In this document: piece after piece, positions 1-8,304 of the stretch
How positions within the stretch are numbered: the first letter of the stretch is position 1
How the letters are laid out: every line of letters starts with the position of its first letter
Origin: CAWCWK01 sp963842125
GTDB taxonomy: Bacteria > Pseudomonadota > Alphaproteobacteria > Rhizobiales > CAWCWK01
Length of the DNA: 64,000 nucleotides
Direction of reading: 5' to 3'
NCBI GenBank assembly: GCA_963842125.1
Contig: CAWJFE010000001.1
Coordinates: 1,488,001-1,552,000, forward strand
The notes under the pieces: model-generated
Seen by the model: only the letters and a program-made list of their open reading frames with translations
The model's database searches: none
Told to the model about the DNA's origin: nothing
Made by a program: the position numbers and the translations under genes

Positions 1-26
1 GAACATGCGGGATCGACGCCAGACCT

Positions 27-347
27 ATGCCCAAGATCACATTCATCGCCCATGACGGTGCCTCGCAGGAGGTCGATGCCGAGACCGGTTCGACCGTCAT
101 GGAGGCCGCCATTCGCAACCTCGTGCCCGGCATCGAGGCCGATTGCGGCGGTGCCTGCGCCTGTGCGACCTGCCACGTCTACGTGGACGAGGCCTGGGCC
201 GACAAGACCGGTGAGCCATCTCCGATGGAAGAGGACATGCTCGACTTCGCCTTCGACGTACAACCCACCTCGCGCCTCAGCTGCCAGATCAAGATATCGG
301 ATGCGCTCGATGGCTTGATCGTCCGCACGCCCGAGCAGCAAGGCTGA
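27..347 (+). CDS. [2Fe-2S] ferredoxin, adrenodoxin type
   Basis: A 106-residue soluble electron carrier. The cluster ligands are visible as C40, C46 and C49 (C-x5-C-x2-C, within DCGGACACATC) and C86 (LSC), the layout of adrenodoxin/ISC-type plant-like ferredoxins. C44 is an extra, non-ligand cysteine. The length is normal for the family. Such proteins pass electrons to cytochrome P450s, ring hydroxylases or the Fe-S assembly machinery; no partner enzyme lies alongside, so the redox partner is unknown. The ATG is 26 nt from the window edge and no strong Shine-Dalgarno is seen, but the N-terminal beta-strand (KITFIAHDG) begins immediately, which supports this start. Confidence 0.93.
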   Translation: MPKITFIAHDGASQEVDAETGSTVMEAAIRNLVPGIEADCGGACACATCHVYVDEAWADKTGEPSPMEEDMLDFAFDVQPTSRLSCQIKISDALDGLIVRTPEQQG

Positions 348-357
348 GGCGACACCG

Positions 358-1551
358 TCAGGACGCGCTGCGCAGTCCGGAGAGTATTCTGGTCGCCGCG
401 GCCTTGGCCGGCGCGGGGAGGGCGGTGTGAACGGCCTTGGCCAGGCGCCTCGCATCCCTGATGAGCGGCAGGCTGATGCGCCCGAGAGGGCTGAGCGGGA
501 TCGCCGCTTCGCAGACGGGCATCGTCGTGCTCGTCCAGTCTCGCTTGAAGGCCGTGTCGGGGCCGAGCATGTCGTAGGTCTCGATTCCGGCGTCGATGCA
601 CCAGCCGATGACATCGAGGGTCAGGAGCGCGCCGACGCCGGCCTTCATGAGGCCGGGATCGAACGCGCCGATATGCGACTGGTAGGTCGACCCGGCGACG
701 AACCCGATCTCGACCGCGACCGTCCGGCCATCGACGGTGAGTGCGAAGACCTTCATGGCCTCACCGCAAGCCGGATCGGCAGCGATGTCGCGGAACGATG
801 TCTCGAAATAGTCCGACGCATAGGCCGATCCGACGGCCTGCTGCGCCTCTAACCAGGCACGTTTGAACGCCATGGCGTCGGCCACCGCCTGCTGGCGCGC
901 ATCACCGTCCTCAAGGCTGACGAAGGCAACGTCGTGGGACGCGCGAAGCGACCTCAACCGCCGGCGAAGCGAGCTTCTCCGGTTCTTGGACAAGGTCGCG
1001 CGATAGGCATCGAGGTCGGCGAACCCGCGAAGGTCTATGGCGGGCGCGTCGTCGGAGAGCCGCGAGGCGTCGTAGATCGCAGGCACCGTCAACAGCGGCG
1101 AGCAGGGCCTGATCTGGGAGAGACCGACGCAATCGACGTCGTCCCACCCCTCGATCTGCGCCCAGGCGAGCGCAACCGCATCCGGGCCGCCGGAGGGCAC
1201 GAGAAGGGGATCGTCATAGCATTGGACGGCGCGGCCGAGCCGCACGGCATGGCGCAACGGCCCGATCTTCGAGATCGCGAAGGCCCAGGCGAGGACGAGC
1301 CGTCCGGCATCCCGAACGCAGACGATCCGGGTCTGGTCCGCCGGGGCGGCTTCGGCGATGGCTTCGAGTGCCGCAGGGGGAAGCTGGAAGGACGGCGCGT
1401 CCGAAACGAGCGCCGTCCAATCCTCGCGGATGGTGTCGAACCCATCGAGCGTCGTCGCGTCCAGTGTGCGGGGGAGGGCGACCCGTTGATGCACCCCCCG
1501 CTGAGAGGGCGTCGTCCCGCCGATCACTGCGTTCGTCGCCGTGGTCATCAT
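358..1551 (-). CDS. CelD/BcsL-like GNAT acetyltransferase
   Basis: A 397-residue protein resembling the CelD/BcsL (FemAB-like GNAT, BioF2-like) acetyltransferases found in exopolysaccharide and cellulose loci. A first GNAT-like half (about residues 30-170) is followed by the typical second domain with the basic stretch SKNRRSSLRRRLRSL (around 190-205), the segment VFALTVDGRTVAVEIGF and the C-terminal YDMLGPDTAFKRDWT, a pattern seen in members that transfer acyl groups to sugars or other acceptors. It is probably cytosolic; there is no signal peptide or membrane segment. It is transcribed just after the cupin-like gene (21 nt gap), so the two may share a pathway. The acceptor cannot be read from sequence. 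The start could be M1 or M2. Confidence 0.8.
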   Translation of the reverse strand: MMTTATNAVIGGTTPSQRGVHQRVALPRTLDATTLDGFDTIREDWTALVSDAPSFQLPPAALEAIAEAAPADQTRIVCVRDAGRLVLAWAFAISKIGPLRHAVRLGRAVQCYDDPLLVPSGGPDAVALAWAQIEGWDDVDCVGLSQIRPCSPLLTVPAIYDASRLSDDAPAIDLRGFADLDAYRATLSKNRRSSLRRRLRSLRASHDVAFVSLEDGDARQQAVADAMAFKRAWLEAQQAVGSAYASDYFETSFRDIAADPACGEAMKVFALTVDGRTVAVEIGFVAGSTYQSHIGAFDPGLMKAGVGALLTLDVIGWCIDAGIETYDMLGPDTAFKRDWTSTTMPVCEAAIPLSPLGRISLPLIRDARRLAKAVHTALPAPAKAAATRILSGLRSAS

Positions 1552-1572
1552 GCTTCGCCTCCGGTCGGGTCG

Positions 1573-2523
1573 TCAGCGCTGCAGGCGGTAGCTCGGAATG
1601 TCGACATAACCGCCCGGCGCATCGGGATCGACGCGGAAGTTGATGTCGAAGGTCATCTCGTTCATCCGCTGCAGGCCCGACGCCTTGTAGACCGCCGCAA
1701 GAGCCGTCTTCCCGACGACGCTCGGGCCTTGCAGACGGTATTCCGGGTTCATGCCGAACTTGCGCATCACGCCGTTCGCATAGTTCACCGCGTAGGAATT
1801 GCGGATCGCCTTCGTGAAGTGCGATGTCGTGAACGAGACGTTGAGGCAATCCTCGTTGGCGACACGGTGCGGACCGTTGAGCGGCCAGTGCGCCATCATG
1901 CCGGGCTCGAGATCGATCACCTCGGCGTAATCGTCATACCAGGGCTCGTAGGTGGTGTCCTGCTCGTCCGCCTCGCCGAGAATGATACGCTCCATGGACG
2001 GGCGCTCGAGGAATGGCTCGGTGTTCGGGTAGATGAAGACGCGCTTGCGCCCCCGCACCTGCCACAGCATCTGCCCCGGGATATCGCAGTGGTAGTAGAC
2101 CTGCACGCGCGGCGACGAAATGAGGATGCTCTTCTTGCGCTTGTAGAACGCGGAGCCGGGCATCCGGGCCTCGAACTCGTCGTAGATCTCGTTGAGGAGC
2201 TTGCCGTAGACCGGATGGCTTTCCAACTTCTGGATGAGGATCCAGATGGTGCCCTTCCGAACGGCTTCGAGCGCCTGCGCACCGGAGCAGCGGCCGAGCT
2301 CGCCCTCGCGCCACGTGTTCTGCTCGTGCGCATCGGGGTTCATCGTGTTGACGTGATAGCTGCCGCGCGGCGTCGTCTCGATCAGCTCGGCCAGCGCGTC
2401 GTCGGTGAAGAGGTCGGACATGTGCAGCCCGTGCTGCAACCCGATGGTGTGCTTGCTGAAGAGTTTGGCGTGCTTGTCCTGCCAGTTCGTGATGACGTCC
2501 TGACGGCTCGAATGAAAGCTCAT
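1573..2523 (-). CDS. cupin-like/JmjC-type putative Fe(II)/2-oxoglutarate oxygenase
   Basis: A 316-residue protein (from MSFHSS) with a cupin_8/JmjC-like core. The HxD pair is H145-C-D147 in QVYYHCDIPGQMLWQVRGRK, followed by FIYPNTEP, and a later histidine H219 lies in PGMMAHWPLNGPHRVAN. Together these are the expected HxD...H iron triad and the family's typical GxKR and 'PGDxxxxP..WxH' segments. Proteins of this kind hydroxylate side chains or small metabolites; the substrate here is unknown. An in-frame ATG at 2565 with GGAAGA upstream would add 14 residues; the ATG at 2523 has GGGGA upstream, so the start is undecided. It heads a two-gene unit with the CelD-like acyltransferase. Confidence 0.75.
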   Translation of the reverse strand: MSFHSSRQDVITNWQDKHAKLFSKHTIGLQHGLHMSDLFTDDALAELIETTPRGSYHVNTMNPDAHEQNTWREGELGRCSGAQALEAVRKGTIWILIQKLESHPVYGKLLNEIYDEFEARMPGSAFYKRKKSILISSPRVQVYYHCDIPGQMLWQVRGRKRVFIYPNTEPFLERPSMERIILGEADEQDTTYEPWYDDYAEVIDLEPGMMAHWPLNGPHRVANEDCLNVSFTTSHFTKAIRNSYAVNYANGVMRKFGMNPEYRLQGPSVVGKTALAAVYKASGLQRMNEMTFDINFRVDPDAPGGYVDIPSYRLQR

Positions 2524-2698
2524 GATGTACGGTCCCCGTGACTCTCGTTGGGACCGTCCTATCATGAATCAGGTCTTCCGTCAGAAGACTCGCGTGATGT
2601 ACTTAAGCAAACGCTGCCATGCGTTAAAGCCTGAACAGTTAAATTAAGACCTCGTAAGTGTTAACGTGGTGTCGTCTCGTTCGCCGGCCGGACTATGC

Positions 2699-3127
2699 TC
2701 AAGCCGTCACCGGCTCGCGCGCCGCCGCGATGATGCGGTCGAGCTCGGGCGTCGTGGCCAGGGTCTTGCGCTCCTCATCGGTGAAGAAGCCCGCGTCGGC
2801 GGCATCATCGGCCGCGATCGGTTCGGCCGCGTCGGTGATGACGACCGCGAAGATCAGCAGCACGACATGTGCATCCGTCAGACGGATCTCGTGATGGGTC
2901 AGGAAGCGGGGCGGGGGAATGACGAGCCCCGTTTCCTCGCGAACCTCGCGGCGGGCCGCATCCTCGGCCGGCTCGCCCCATTCGAGCGCCCCGCCGGGGA
3001 GGCTCCAAGCGCCGGCGAATGGCGGCTTGGAGCGCTTGATGAGAAGGACTTCGTCGCCGCGCAGGACCGCCGTGCTGACGCCGAGCGCGGGGCGACGCGT
3101 CACCCGAGGCGGACGGCCGTTCCGCAA
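2699..3127 (-). CDS. Nudix hydrolase
   Basis: A 142-residue Nudix pyrophosphohydrolase. The full Nudix box G-x5-E-x7-RE-V-x-EE-T-G-L is visible around residues 45-68 (GGALEWGE, then REVREETGL), giving the metal-binding helix. The N-terminal ALGVSTAVLRGDEVLLIKR strand resembles ADP-ribose/NUDT-type members, but substrate choice (nucleotide sugar, NADH, ADP-ribose, oxidised nucleotide) cannot be assigned. It is the last gene of a minus-strand run and overlaps the end of the YbjQ gene by 28 nt, which suggests translational coupling. Length is normal for a single-domain member. Confidence 0.9.
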   Translation of the reverse strand: MRNGRPPRVTRRPALGVSTAVLRGDEVLLIKRSKPPFAGAWSLPGGALEWGEPAEDAARREVREETGLVIPPPRFLTHHEIRLTDAHVVLLIFAVVITDAAEPIAADDAADAGFFTDEERKTLATTPELDRIIAAAREPVTA

Positions 3128-3444
3128 GCCGTGACCATGAGCATGCCACCCTCCTTGCCGACCGTCTCGTAGTCGAGGTCGACGCCGATGACGGCGTTGG
3201 CGCCGCGCGCCTCAGCCTCCTCGCACATCTCCCGGACCGCGATGTCGCGCGCCTCGCGCAGGCTCTTCTCATAGGCGCCGGAGCGGCCGCCGACGATGTC
3301 GCGAACGCCGGCGAAGAAGTCGCGGAAGATGTTCGCGCCGAGGATCGCCTCACCGGAGACGAGGCCGTGATATTCGGCGATCCGGTGACCCTCGACGGTC
3401 GGCGTCGTCGTCACCACGACGCTGGACTTGCTCGTTCCCCACAT
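3100..3444 (-). CDS. YbjQ/UPF0145 family protein
   Basis: A 114-residue UPF0145 (YbjQ, 'putative heavy-metal-binding') protein. Typical family features are the TTTPTVEGHRIAEYHGLV start, GANIFRDFFAGVRDIVGGRSGAYE in the middle and the C-terminal GANAVIGVDLDYE. These proteins form pentameric dodecin-like assemblies; a physiological role is not established. No signal peptide or membrane segment. It sits 12 nt behind the FAD-linked oxidase gene and overlaps the Nudix gene, so it is part of the tsaC-oxidase-ybjQ-nudix run. Confidence 0.9.
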   Translation of the reverse strand: MWGTSKSSVVVTTTPTVEGHRIAEYHGLVSGEAILGANIFRDFFAGVRDIVGGRSGAYEKSLREARDIAVREMCEEAEARGANAVIGVDLDYETVGKEGGMLMVTACGTAVRLG

Positions 3445-3456
3445 GGCCTTCTCTCC

Positions 3457-4878
3457 TCAATTGCCGGTTAGCGGCAGGACCTTGCCCGGATTGAGCAGGC
3501 CCTGCGGGTCGAGCGCGCGTTTGATGGCACGCATCATGTCCATCGCGACGGGCCCCTCGACGCCCGCCAACATATGGCGCTTGGCTCGCCCGATGCCATG
3601 CTCGGCCGAGATCGAGCCCTCGAAGCGCGAGACGACGGCGTGGACGGCGTCGTTCATCGCGTCGTAGCCGGCCAGGAAGGCCGCCTCGTCGGCGCCCACG
3701 GGCTGCGAGACATTGTAGTGGATGTTACCGTCGCCGACATGGCCGAAGGGTACGGGCCGCGCGCCGGGCATCAGAGCCTCGACGGCCGCGCCCGCCTCTC
3801 GAAAGAAGTCCGGGATCGCGTGGATCGGTACGGACACGTCGTGCTTGATCGAGCCGCCTTCGGGCTTTTGCGCCTCCGACAGGCTCTCGCGCATGTGCCA
3901 GAAGGCGCGTGCCTGAACGAGCGATTGCGCGATGGCCGCATCCTCGATCAGGCCGTCCGCGTCGCCTCGTAGGAAGATCGCCTCCATGACGGCCGATAGG
4001 TCCGCGCCCTCGCGCGGCGAGGAAAGCTCCATGAGGACGTACCAGTCGTGCGGGCCGGCGAGAGGGTCGCGCGCGCCCATGTGGTCGCGCGACATCTCCA
4101 ATCCGAGCCGTGGCATCAGCTCGAAGCTCGTCAGCTCCGCGCCCGCGAGGCCGCGCGCGATGCCGAAGAGCGTGACGGCGTCGTCGGCACTGCCGAGACC
4201 GAGGAACACCGTCTCCCGCACCCGTGGCTTCGGAAAGAGCTTGAGGACGGCCGCCGTGATGAGCCCGAGCGTGCCCTCGCCGCCGACGAAGAGGTGCTTG
4301 AGATCGTAGCCGGTATTGTCCTTGCGAAGGCGGTTGAGCCCGCTCCAGACGCGCCCGTCCGCCAGCACGACCTCAAGCCCCAATACGAGGTCGCGCGCAT
4401 TGCCATAGGCGAGGACGGCCGTGCCGCCGGCATTCGTAGAGAGGATGCCGCCGATCTGCGCGGTCCCTTCGGACGCGATGCTCAAGGGGAAGAAGAGCTC
4501 CGCCTCGTCCGCCGCCGCCTGCACCTCGGCCAGCGTCACCCCGGCCTCGACGGTCATCGTCGCGCCCAAGGGGTCGAGCGCGCGGATGCGGTTCATCCGG
4601 CCGAGCGAGACGACGATCTCGTCGCCCGCCTCTGGGATCTGCCCGCCGACGAGCCCGGTATTGCCGCCTTGCGGAACGACCGACACTCCGCGCTCGGACG
4701 CGATGCGCAGAACGCTCGACACTTCCTCCGTCGTCGCCGGCCGGGCGACGAGCGGCGAGTGGCCGATATAGCGATCACGCCATTCTCGTAGGTAAGGCGC
4801 CTGGTCTTCGGGCTCGGTCAGCGCCGCGCCGCGGACGGCGTCGCGGAGCCGACCAAGCGTTTCGGCATCGAGCGTCAT
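3457..4878 (-). CDS. FAD-linked 2-hydroxyacid oxidoreductase (GlcD/D2HGDH type)
   Basis: A 473-residue flavoenzyme of the VAO/GlcD family. The N-terminal PCMH FAD domain carries RPATTEEVSSVLRIA and VVPQGGNTGLVGGQIP (about residues 42-78). The C-terminal FAD-oxidase domain has FGHVGDGNIHYNVSQP and SAEHGIGRAKR, the conserved metal/substrate segment of D-2-hydroxyglutarate, D-lactate and glycolate dehydrogenases. The likely reaction is oxidation of a D-2-hydroxyacid to the 2-oxoacid, with electrons to the respiratory chain or an electron-transfer flavoprotein. D-2-hydroxyglutarate dehydrogenase is the closest guess, not proven. Its ATG overlaps the tsaC stop (ATGA at 4875-4878). Confidence 0.88.
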   Translation of the reverse strand: MTLDAETLGRLRDAVRGAALTEPEDQAPYLREWRDRYIGHSPLVARPATTEEVSSVLRIASERGVSVVPQGGNTGLVGGQIPEAGDEIVVSLGRMNRIRALDPLGATMTVEAGVTLAEVQAAADEAELFFPLSIASEGTAQIGGILSTNAGGTAVLAYGNARDLVLGLEVVLADGRVWSGLNRLRKDNTGYDLKHLFVGGEGTLGLITAAVLKLFPKPRVRETVFLGLGSADDAVTLFGIARGLAGAELTSFELMPRLGLEMSRDHMGARDPLAGPHDWYVLMELSSPREGADLSAVMEAIFLRGDADGLIEDAAIAQSLVQARAFWHMRESLSEAQKPEGGSIKHDVSVPIHAIPDFFREAGAAVEALMPGARPVPFGHVGDGNIHYNVSQPVGADEAAFLAGYDAMNDAVHAVVSRFEGSISAEHGIGRAKRHMLAGVEGPVAMDMMRAIKRALDPQGLLNPGKVLPLTGN

Positions 4879-5834
4879 GTCCCGTCCTCCCGGTCGGCCG
4901 CCGCGCGGCGCAGGCGGTCGTTGATGGCGGCGCCGATGCCGTGCTGTGGAATGGGGCTGACAGCGATCGTATCCGCCCCCGTCGCATCGAGCCGCCGGAG
5001 CGCGGCGAAAAGGTTGTGCGCCGCCTCATCGAGATCGCCGGTCTGGGAGAGGTTCTCGGTAGCCGGCATATCGTCCGCTCCGAACCCCAACCGGACCTCG
5101 TCCTGCCCGATCGCCGAAGCGTTTAGCCGGACACGCGCACGAGGCGCGTAATGCGAGGACAGTGCTCCCGGCGCGACGATCGGCCCATCCGGCCGCGCTG
5201 TATCGATCGCGCCCACGACGGCCTCCAACGTCTCCCGCGAGATGCCGCCAGGACGAAGCAGGCGAGGTCGTGCAGCGGAGCAATCGACGATGGTCGATTC
5301 CAACCCGACCGTCGTCGCCCCACCTTCGAGAACGATGGGGAGGGCATCGCCGAACGCGGCCCGCACGTCTTCGGCCCGCGTCGGGCTCAGGCGCCCCGAG
5401 GGATTGGCCGAGGGTGCGACGATGGCTTTGTCGAACTGCTTCAGCACGGCCTGCGCCACCGGGTGCGACGGTATCCGTAAAGCCAATGTCGAGAGCCCGG
5501 CCCGCGCTGCATCACACACGCCGTTGCCGGTATAAGGCAGAACGAGGGAGAGCGGCCCCGGCCAGAACGCTTCGGCCAAGGCCTCCGCGGCCGTGTCGAA
5601 GACGCCGTATCGCCGGGCATGGTCGACCCTCGCCACGTGCGCGATGAGCGGGTTGATCGCCGGTCGGTTCTTGATCGCGAAGATGCGCGCCACCGCCGCA
5701 TCATCGTCCGCAGCGCCGGCGAGCCCATAGACCGTCTCCGTGGGCAGGCCGATCACGCCGCCACGACGCAGGAGGGCGACGGCGTCCTCAATCTCTTCTA
5801 CACTTGCAAACACGCGAACTCCGACCCCATCCAC
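4875..5834 (-). CDS. tsaC: L-threonylcarbamoyladenylate synthase, long Sua5 form
   Basis: A 319-residue YrdC/Sua5 enzyme that makes threonylcarbamoyl-AMP from threonine, bicarbonate and ATP, the first step of the t6A37 modification of ANN-decoding tRNAs. The YrdC domain is clear: GGVIGLPTETVYGLAG, the substrate-binding KNRPAINPLIAHV and APSANPSGRLSPT. The C-terminal extension after about residue 205 (PGALSSHYAPRARV) is the Sua5 domain, so it is the long form. The listed start is GTG at 5834. A second GTG at 5813 has GGAG six bases upstream and may be the real start. It heads a four-gene minus-strand unit, divergent from the acyl-CoA dehydrogenase gene. Confidence 0.92.
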   Translation of the reverse strand: MDGVGVRVFASVEEIEDAVALLRRGGVIGLPTETVYGLAGAADDDAAVARIFAIKNRPAINPLIAHVARVDHARRYGVFDTAAEALAEAFWPGPLSLVLPYTGNGVCDAARAGLSTLALRIPSHPVAQAVLKQFDKAIVAPSANPSGRLSPTRAEDVRAAFGDALPIVLEGGATTVGLESTIVDCSAARPRLLRPGGISRETLEAVVGAIDTARPDGPIVAPGALSSHYAPRARVRLNASAIGQDEVRLGFGADDMPATENLSQTGDLDEAAHNLFAALRRLDATGADTIAVSPIPQHGIGAAINDRLRRAAADREDGT

Positions 5835-5910
5835 CCGATAGCTTACGTTGACGGAAGGTCTACTGCTGTGACAGAGATTGCGCCGACATGTCCAGCACCC
5901 GGTAGCCTCG

Positions 5911-7683
5911 ATGCCCTATAGCACGCCCGTCGCCGATATCCGCCACGCTCTGGCCGCCGCCGGGCTCGATCGCCTGATCGCCGACGGCCTGCTGCCGGAC
6001 CTCTCCGACGATCTCCTCGACGCTATCCTCGAAGAGGGCGGCAAGTTCGCGACCGACGTCGTCGCGCCCCTCAACCGCATCGGAGACGTAGAAGGCCTTA
6101 CCCTTGAGGACGGCGAGGTCACGACGCCCAAGGGCTGGGTCGAGGCCTACCGCCAATATGTCGAGGCCGGCTGGGGCAGCGTTACGGCCGAAGCCGATCA
6201 CGGCGGCCAGGGCCTGCCGACGATGCTCGGCATGGCGCTCTCGGAGATGTGGAATGCGGCCAGCATCGCCTTCGGTCTCTGCCCCGTTCTCACCGCCGGC
6301 GCCGTCGAAGCGCTCGAGGCGCACGGCTCCGATGCGCTGAAGGCGACCTATCTCGACAAGCTCGTCTCCGGCGAATGGACTGGCACGATGAACCTGACCG
6401 AGCCGCAGGCCGGCTCCGATCTCTCGGCCCTGCGTAGCCGCGCCGTGCGCCAGGACGATGGCAGCTACAAGATCACGGGAACGAAGATCTACATCACCTA
6501 TGGCGAGCACGACATGGCGGAGAACATCTGCCATCTCGTCCTCGCCCGCCTGCCCGATGCACCGGAGGGCACGCGCGGCATCTCGCTCTTCCTCGTTCCG
6601 AAATTCCTCGTCGATGAGGATGGCAGTCTCGGCGCGCGCAACGACCTGCGTTGCTCCGGCCTCGAGCACAAGCTCGGCATCCACGCTTCACCGACCTGCA
6701 CCATGGTCTTCGGCGACGAGGGCGGCGCGACGGGCTGGCTCATCGGGGAAGAGAACAAGGGCCTGCGCTGCATGTTCACGATGATGAACAACGCCCGCCT
6801 TCAAGTCGGTATCCAGGGCGTCGCCATCGCGGACCGGGCCACGCAGGGCGCGATCGACTACGCGGCCGAGCGCAGGCAGGGCCGCGCGGACGGCCGGCGC
6901 GATGGGGAAATGTCCGCCATCGTCGAGCATCCCGACATCAAGCGCACCCTCCTCACGATGCGCGCCTATACGGCGGCATCGCGCGCCATCTGCCTTGCCT
7001 GCGCCGAGGCATTGGACCGCGCCGCTCTTGGCGACGACGATGCGGAGAAGGCCAAGGCCGCCATCCGCGCCAACATCCTCACGCCCATCGCGAAGGCGTT
7101 CTCGACCGATATCGGCGTCGATGTCGCCAACATGGGCGTTCAGGTCCATGGCGGCATGGGTTTCGTCGAAGAAACCGGCGCGGCGCAGCATCTGCGGGAT
7201 GCCCGCATCCTGCCGATCTACGAGGGTACCAACGGCATCCAGGCCATCGACCTCGTCACCCGCAAGCTGACGCTGGAGAACGGTGATGCCGTTCGCGAGC
7301 TCATCGCTGGCTACCGCGGGATCGCCGAGGAGCTTCGCGGCTCGAACAGCGAAACCTTCGGCCGCTCCGCCAAGCGCCTCACCGATGCGCTCGATGCGGT
7401 CGAGGGCGCGACCGAGTGGATGCTGGAAGCGCTCGCCCGCGATCCCAACGAGGCACTCGCGACCGCGACACCGTACCTCCGTCTCTTCGGCCTGGCCGCC
7501 GGCGGCGCCTATCTGGCTCGCGAGGCGCTGCGCGAAGGCGCCGACGGCAAGGACGACGTCCGCGCACGTACGCTGCGCCATTTCGCGGAAATGCACCTCG
7601 CGGAGACGGCCAGCCTCCTCGATATCGTTACCGAAGGTGGGACTGTGGTACTAGAGACGGACCATATTCGTCTTGCGAGCTGA
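5911..7683 (+). CDS. acyl-CoA dehydrogenase, about 590-residue C-terminally extended class
   Basis: A 590-residue flavoprotein that oxidises an acyl-CoA to the 2-enoyl-CoA. The FAD/substrate segment MNLTEPQAGSDLSALRS, the arginine-rich FGD-EGGATGWL/EENKGL loop and the catalytic-base region YEGTNGIQAIDLV (Glu) are all present. The extra C-terminal helical domain after about residue 450 places it with the 590-600-residue class that includes 3-methylmercaptopropionyl-CoA dehydrogenase (DmdC) and FadE-like enzymes; the exact acyl substrate is not readable. The ATG at 5911 is chosen because MPYSTPVADIRHAL is the usual N-terminus of this class. It is divergent from tsaC and no other beta-oxidation gene is adjacent. 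Confidence 0.9.
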   Translation: MPYSTPVADIRHALAAAGLDRLIADGLLPDLSDDLLDAILEEGGKFATDVVAPLNRIGDVEGLTLEDGEVTTPKGWVEAYRQYVEAGWGSVTAEADHGGQGLPTMLGMALSEMWNAASIAFGLCPVLTAGAVEALEAHGSDALKATYLDKLVSGEWTGTMNLTEPQAGSDLSALRSRAVRQDDGSYKITGTKIYITYGEHDMAENICHLVLARLPDAPEGTRGISLFLVPKFLVDEDGSLGARNDLRCSGLEHKLGIHASPTCTMVFGDEGGATGWLIGEENKGLRCMFTMMNNARLQVGIQGVAIADRATQGAIDYAAERRQGRADGRRDGEMSAIVEHPDIKRTLLTMRAYTAASRAICLACAEALDRAALGDDDAEKAKAAIRANILTPIAKAFSTDIGVDVANMGVQVHGGMGFVEETGAAQHLRDARILPIYEGTNGIQAIDLVTRKLTLENGDAVRELIAGYRGIAEELRGSNSETFGRSAKRLTDALDAVEGATEWMLEALARDPNEALATATPYLRLFGLAAGGAYLAREALREGADGKDDVRARTLRHFAEMHLAETASLLDIVTEGGTVVLETDHIRLAS

Positions 7684-7688
7684 CTGCC

Positions 7689-8102
7689 ATGCCCTTTCCG
7701 ACATTCGCGCTGTGGCAGATCCTCGTCGCCGCGATCGCCAGCTTTGTCTTTGGCTCTGTCTGGTACGGGTCGCTCTCAAAGCCGTGAATGACAGCGCTTG
7801 GGCGAACGCGCGAGGAGCTCGCGGCCAAGGGGTCGCCCGCCGTGCCGATGGTGATCGCGATCGTCGCGCAGTTCGTCATGGCCTACACGCTGGCGAGCAT
7901 CCTCGCGCTATCGCGCGGCGAAACGCTATCGGTCGGCGCAGCTCTCGGGATCGCCTTTACCGTCTGGCTTGGCTTCGTGATGACGGCCATGGTGACCAAC
8001 CATCGTTTCGGCGGCGCGAACTGGTCGCTCACGGTGATCGACGGAGCGCATTGGCTGGGCGTGCTCGCCGTCCAAGCAATCGTCCTGGCGCTCCTCGTAT
8101 AG
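7689..8102 (+). pseudogene. DUF1761 membrane protein interrupted by an in-frame TGA
   Basis: The frame from the ATG at 7689 encodes MPFPTFALWQILVAAIASF then VFGSVWYGSLSKP and meets TGA at 7785-7787. The very next codon, in the same frame, is ATG, and reading continues as MTALGRTREELAAKGSP to the stop at 8102. Joined, the product is about 137 residues with four membrane segments, the length and layout of DUF1761 proteins, in which a tryptophan commonly follows the WYGPL-x-x motif. Reading TGG instead of TGA would restore SKPWMTALGR, so a single G-to-A change explains the break. The downstream part could still be translated from the ATG at 7788 but would lack the first membrane segment. It follows the acyl-CoA dehydrogenase by 5 nt. 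Confidence 0.8.
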
Positions 8103-8304
8103 CTGGACATCGCCGCTACGGAGTCCCGAGTCACGGCAGCAGTCTTACGTATCTTGCTGATCGCGATGCTCTCGGCTGGCAATTCGACACGCTAGAGCCG
8201 CCTCGTCGAGCTAGCGTCACCTTCGACGACCGAGATGGTCATACTGCCCGCCGGGCTGCCGGCACACATGCACACGCCACTACCGAACATCAGAAGGCAG
8301 CCAC

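Noticed and set aside
934..2541. Long plus-strand open frame opposite the acyltransferase and cupin genes
   Set aside because: It is antisense to two genes with clear domains and has no homology-like features of its own.
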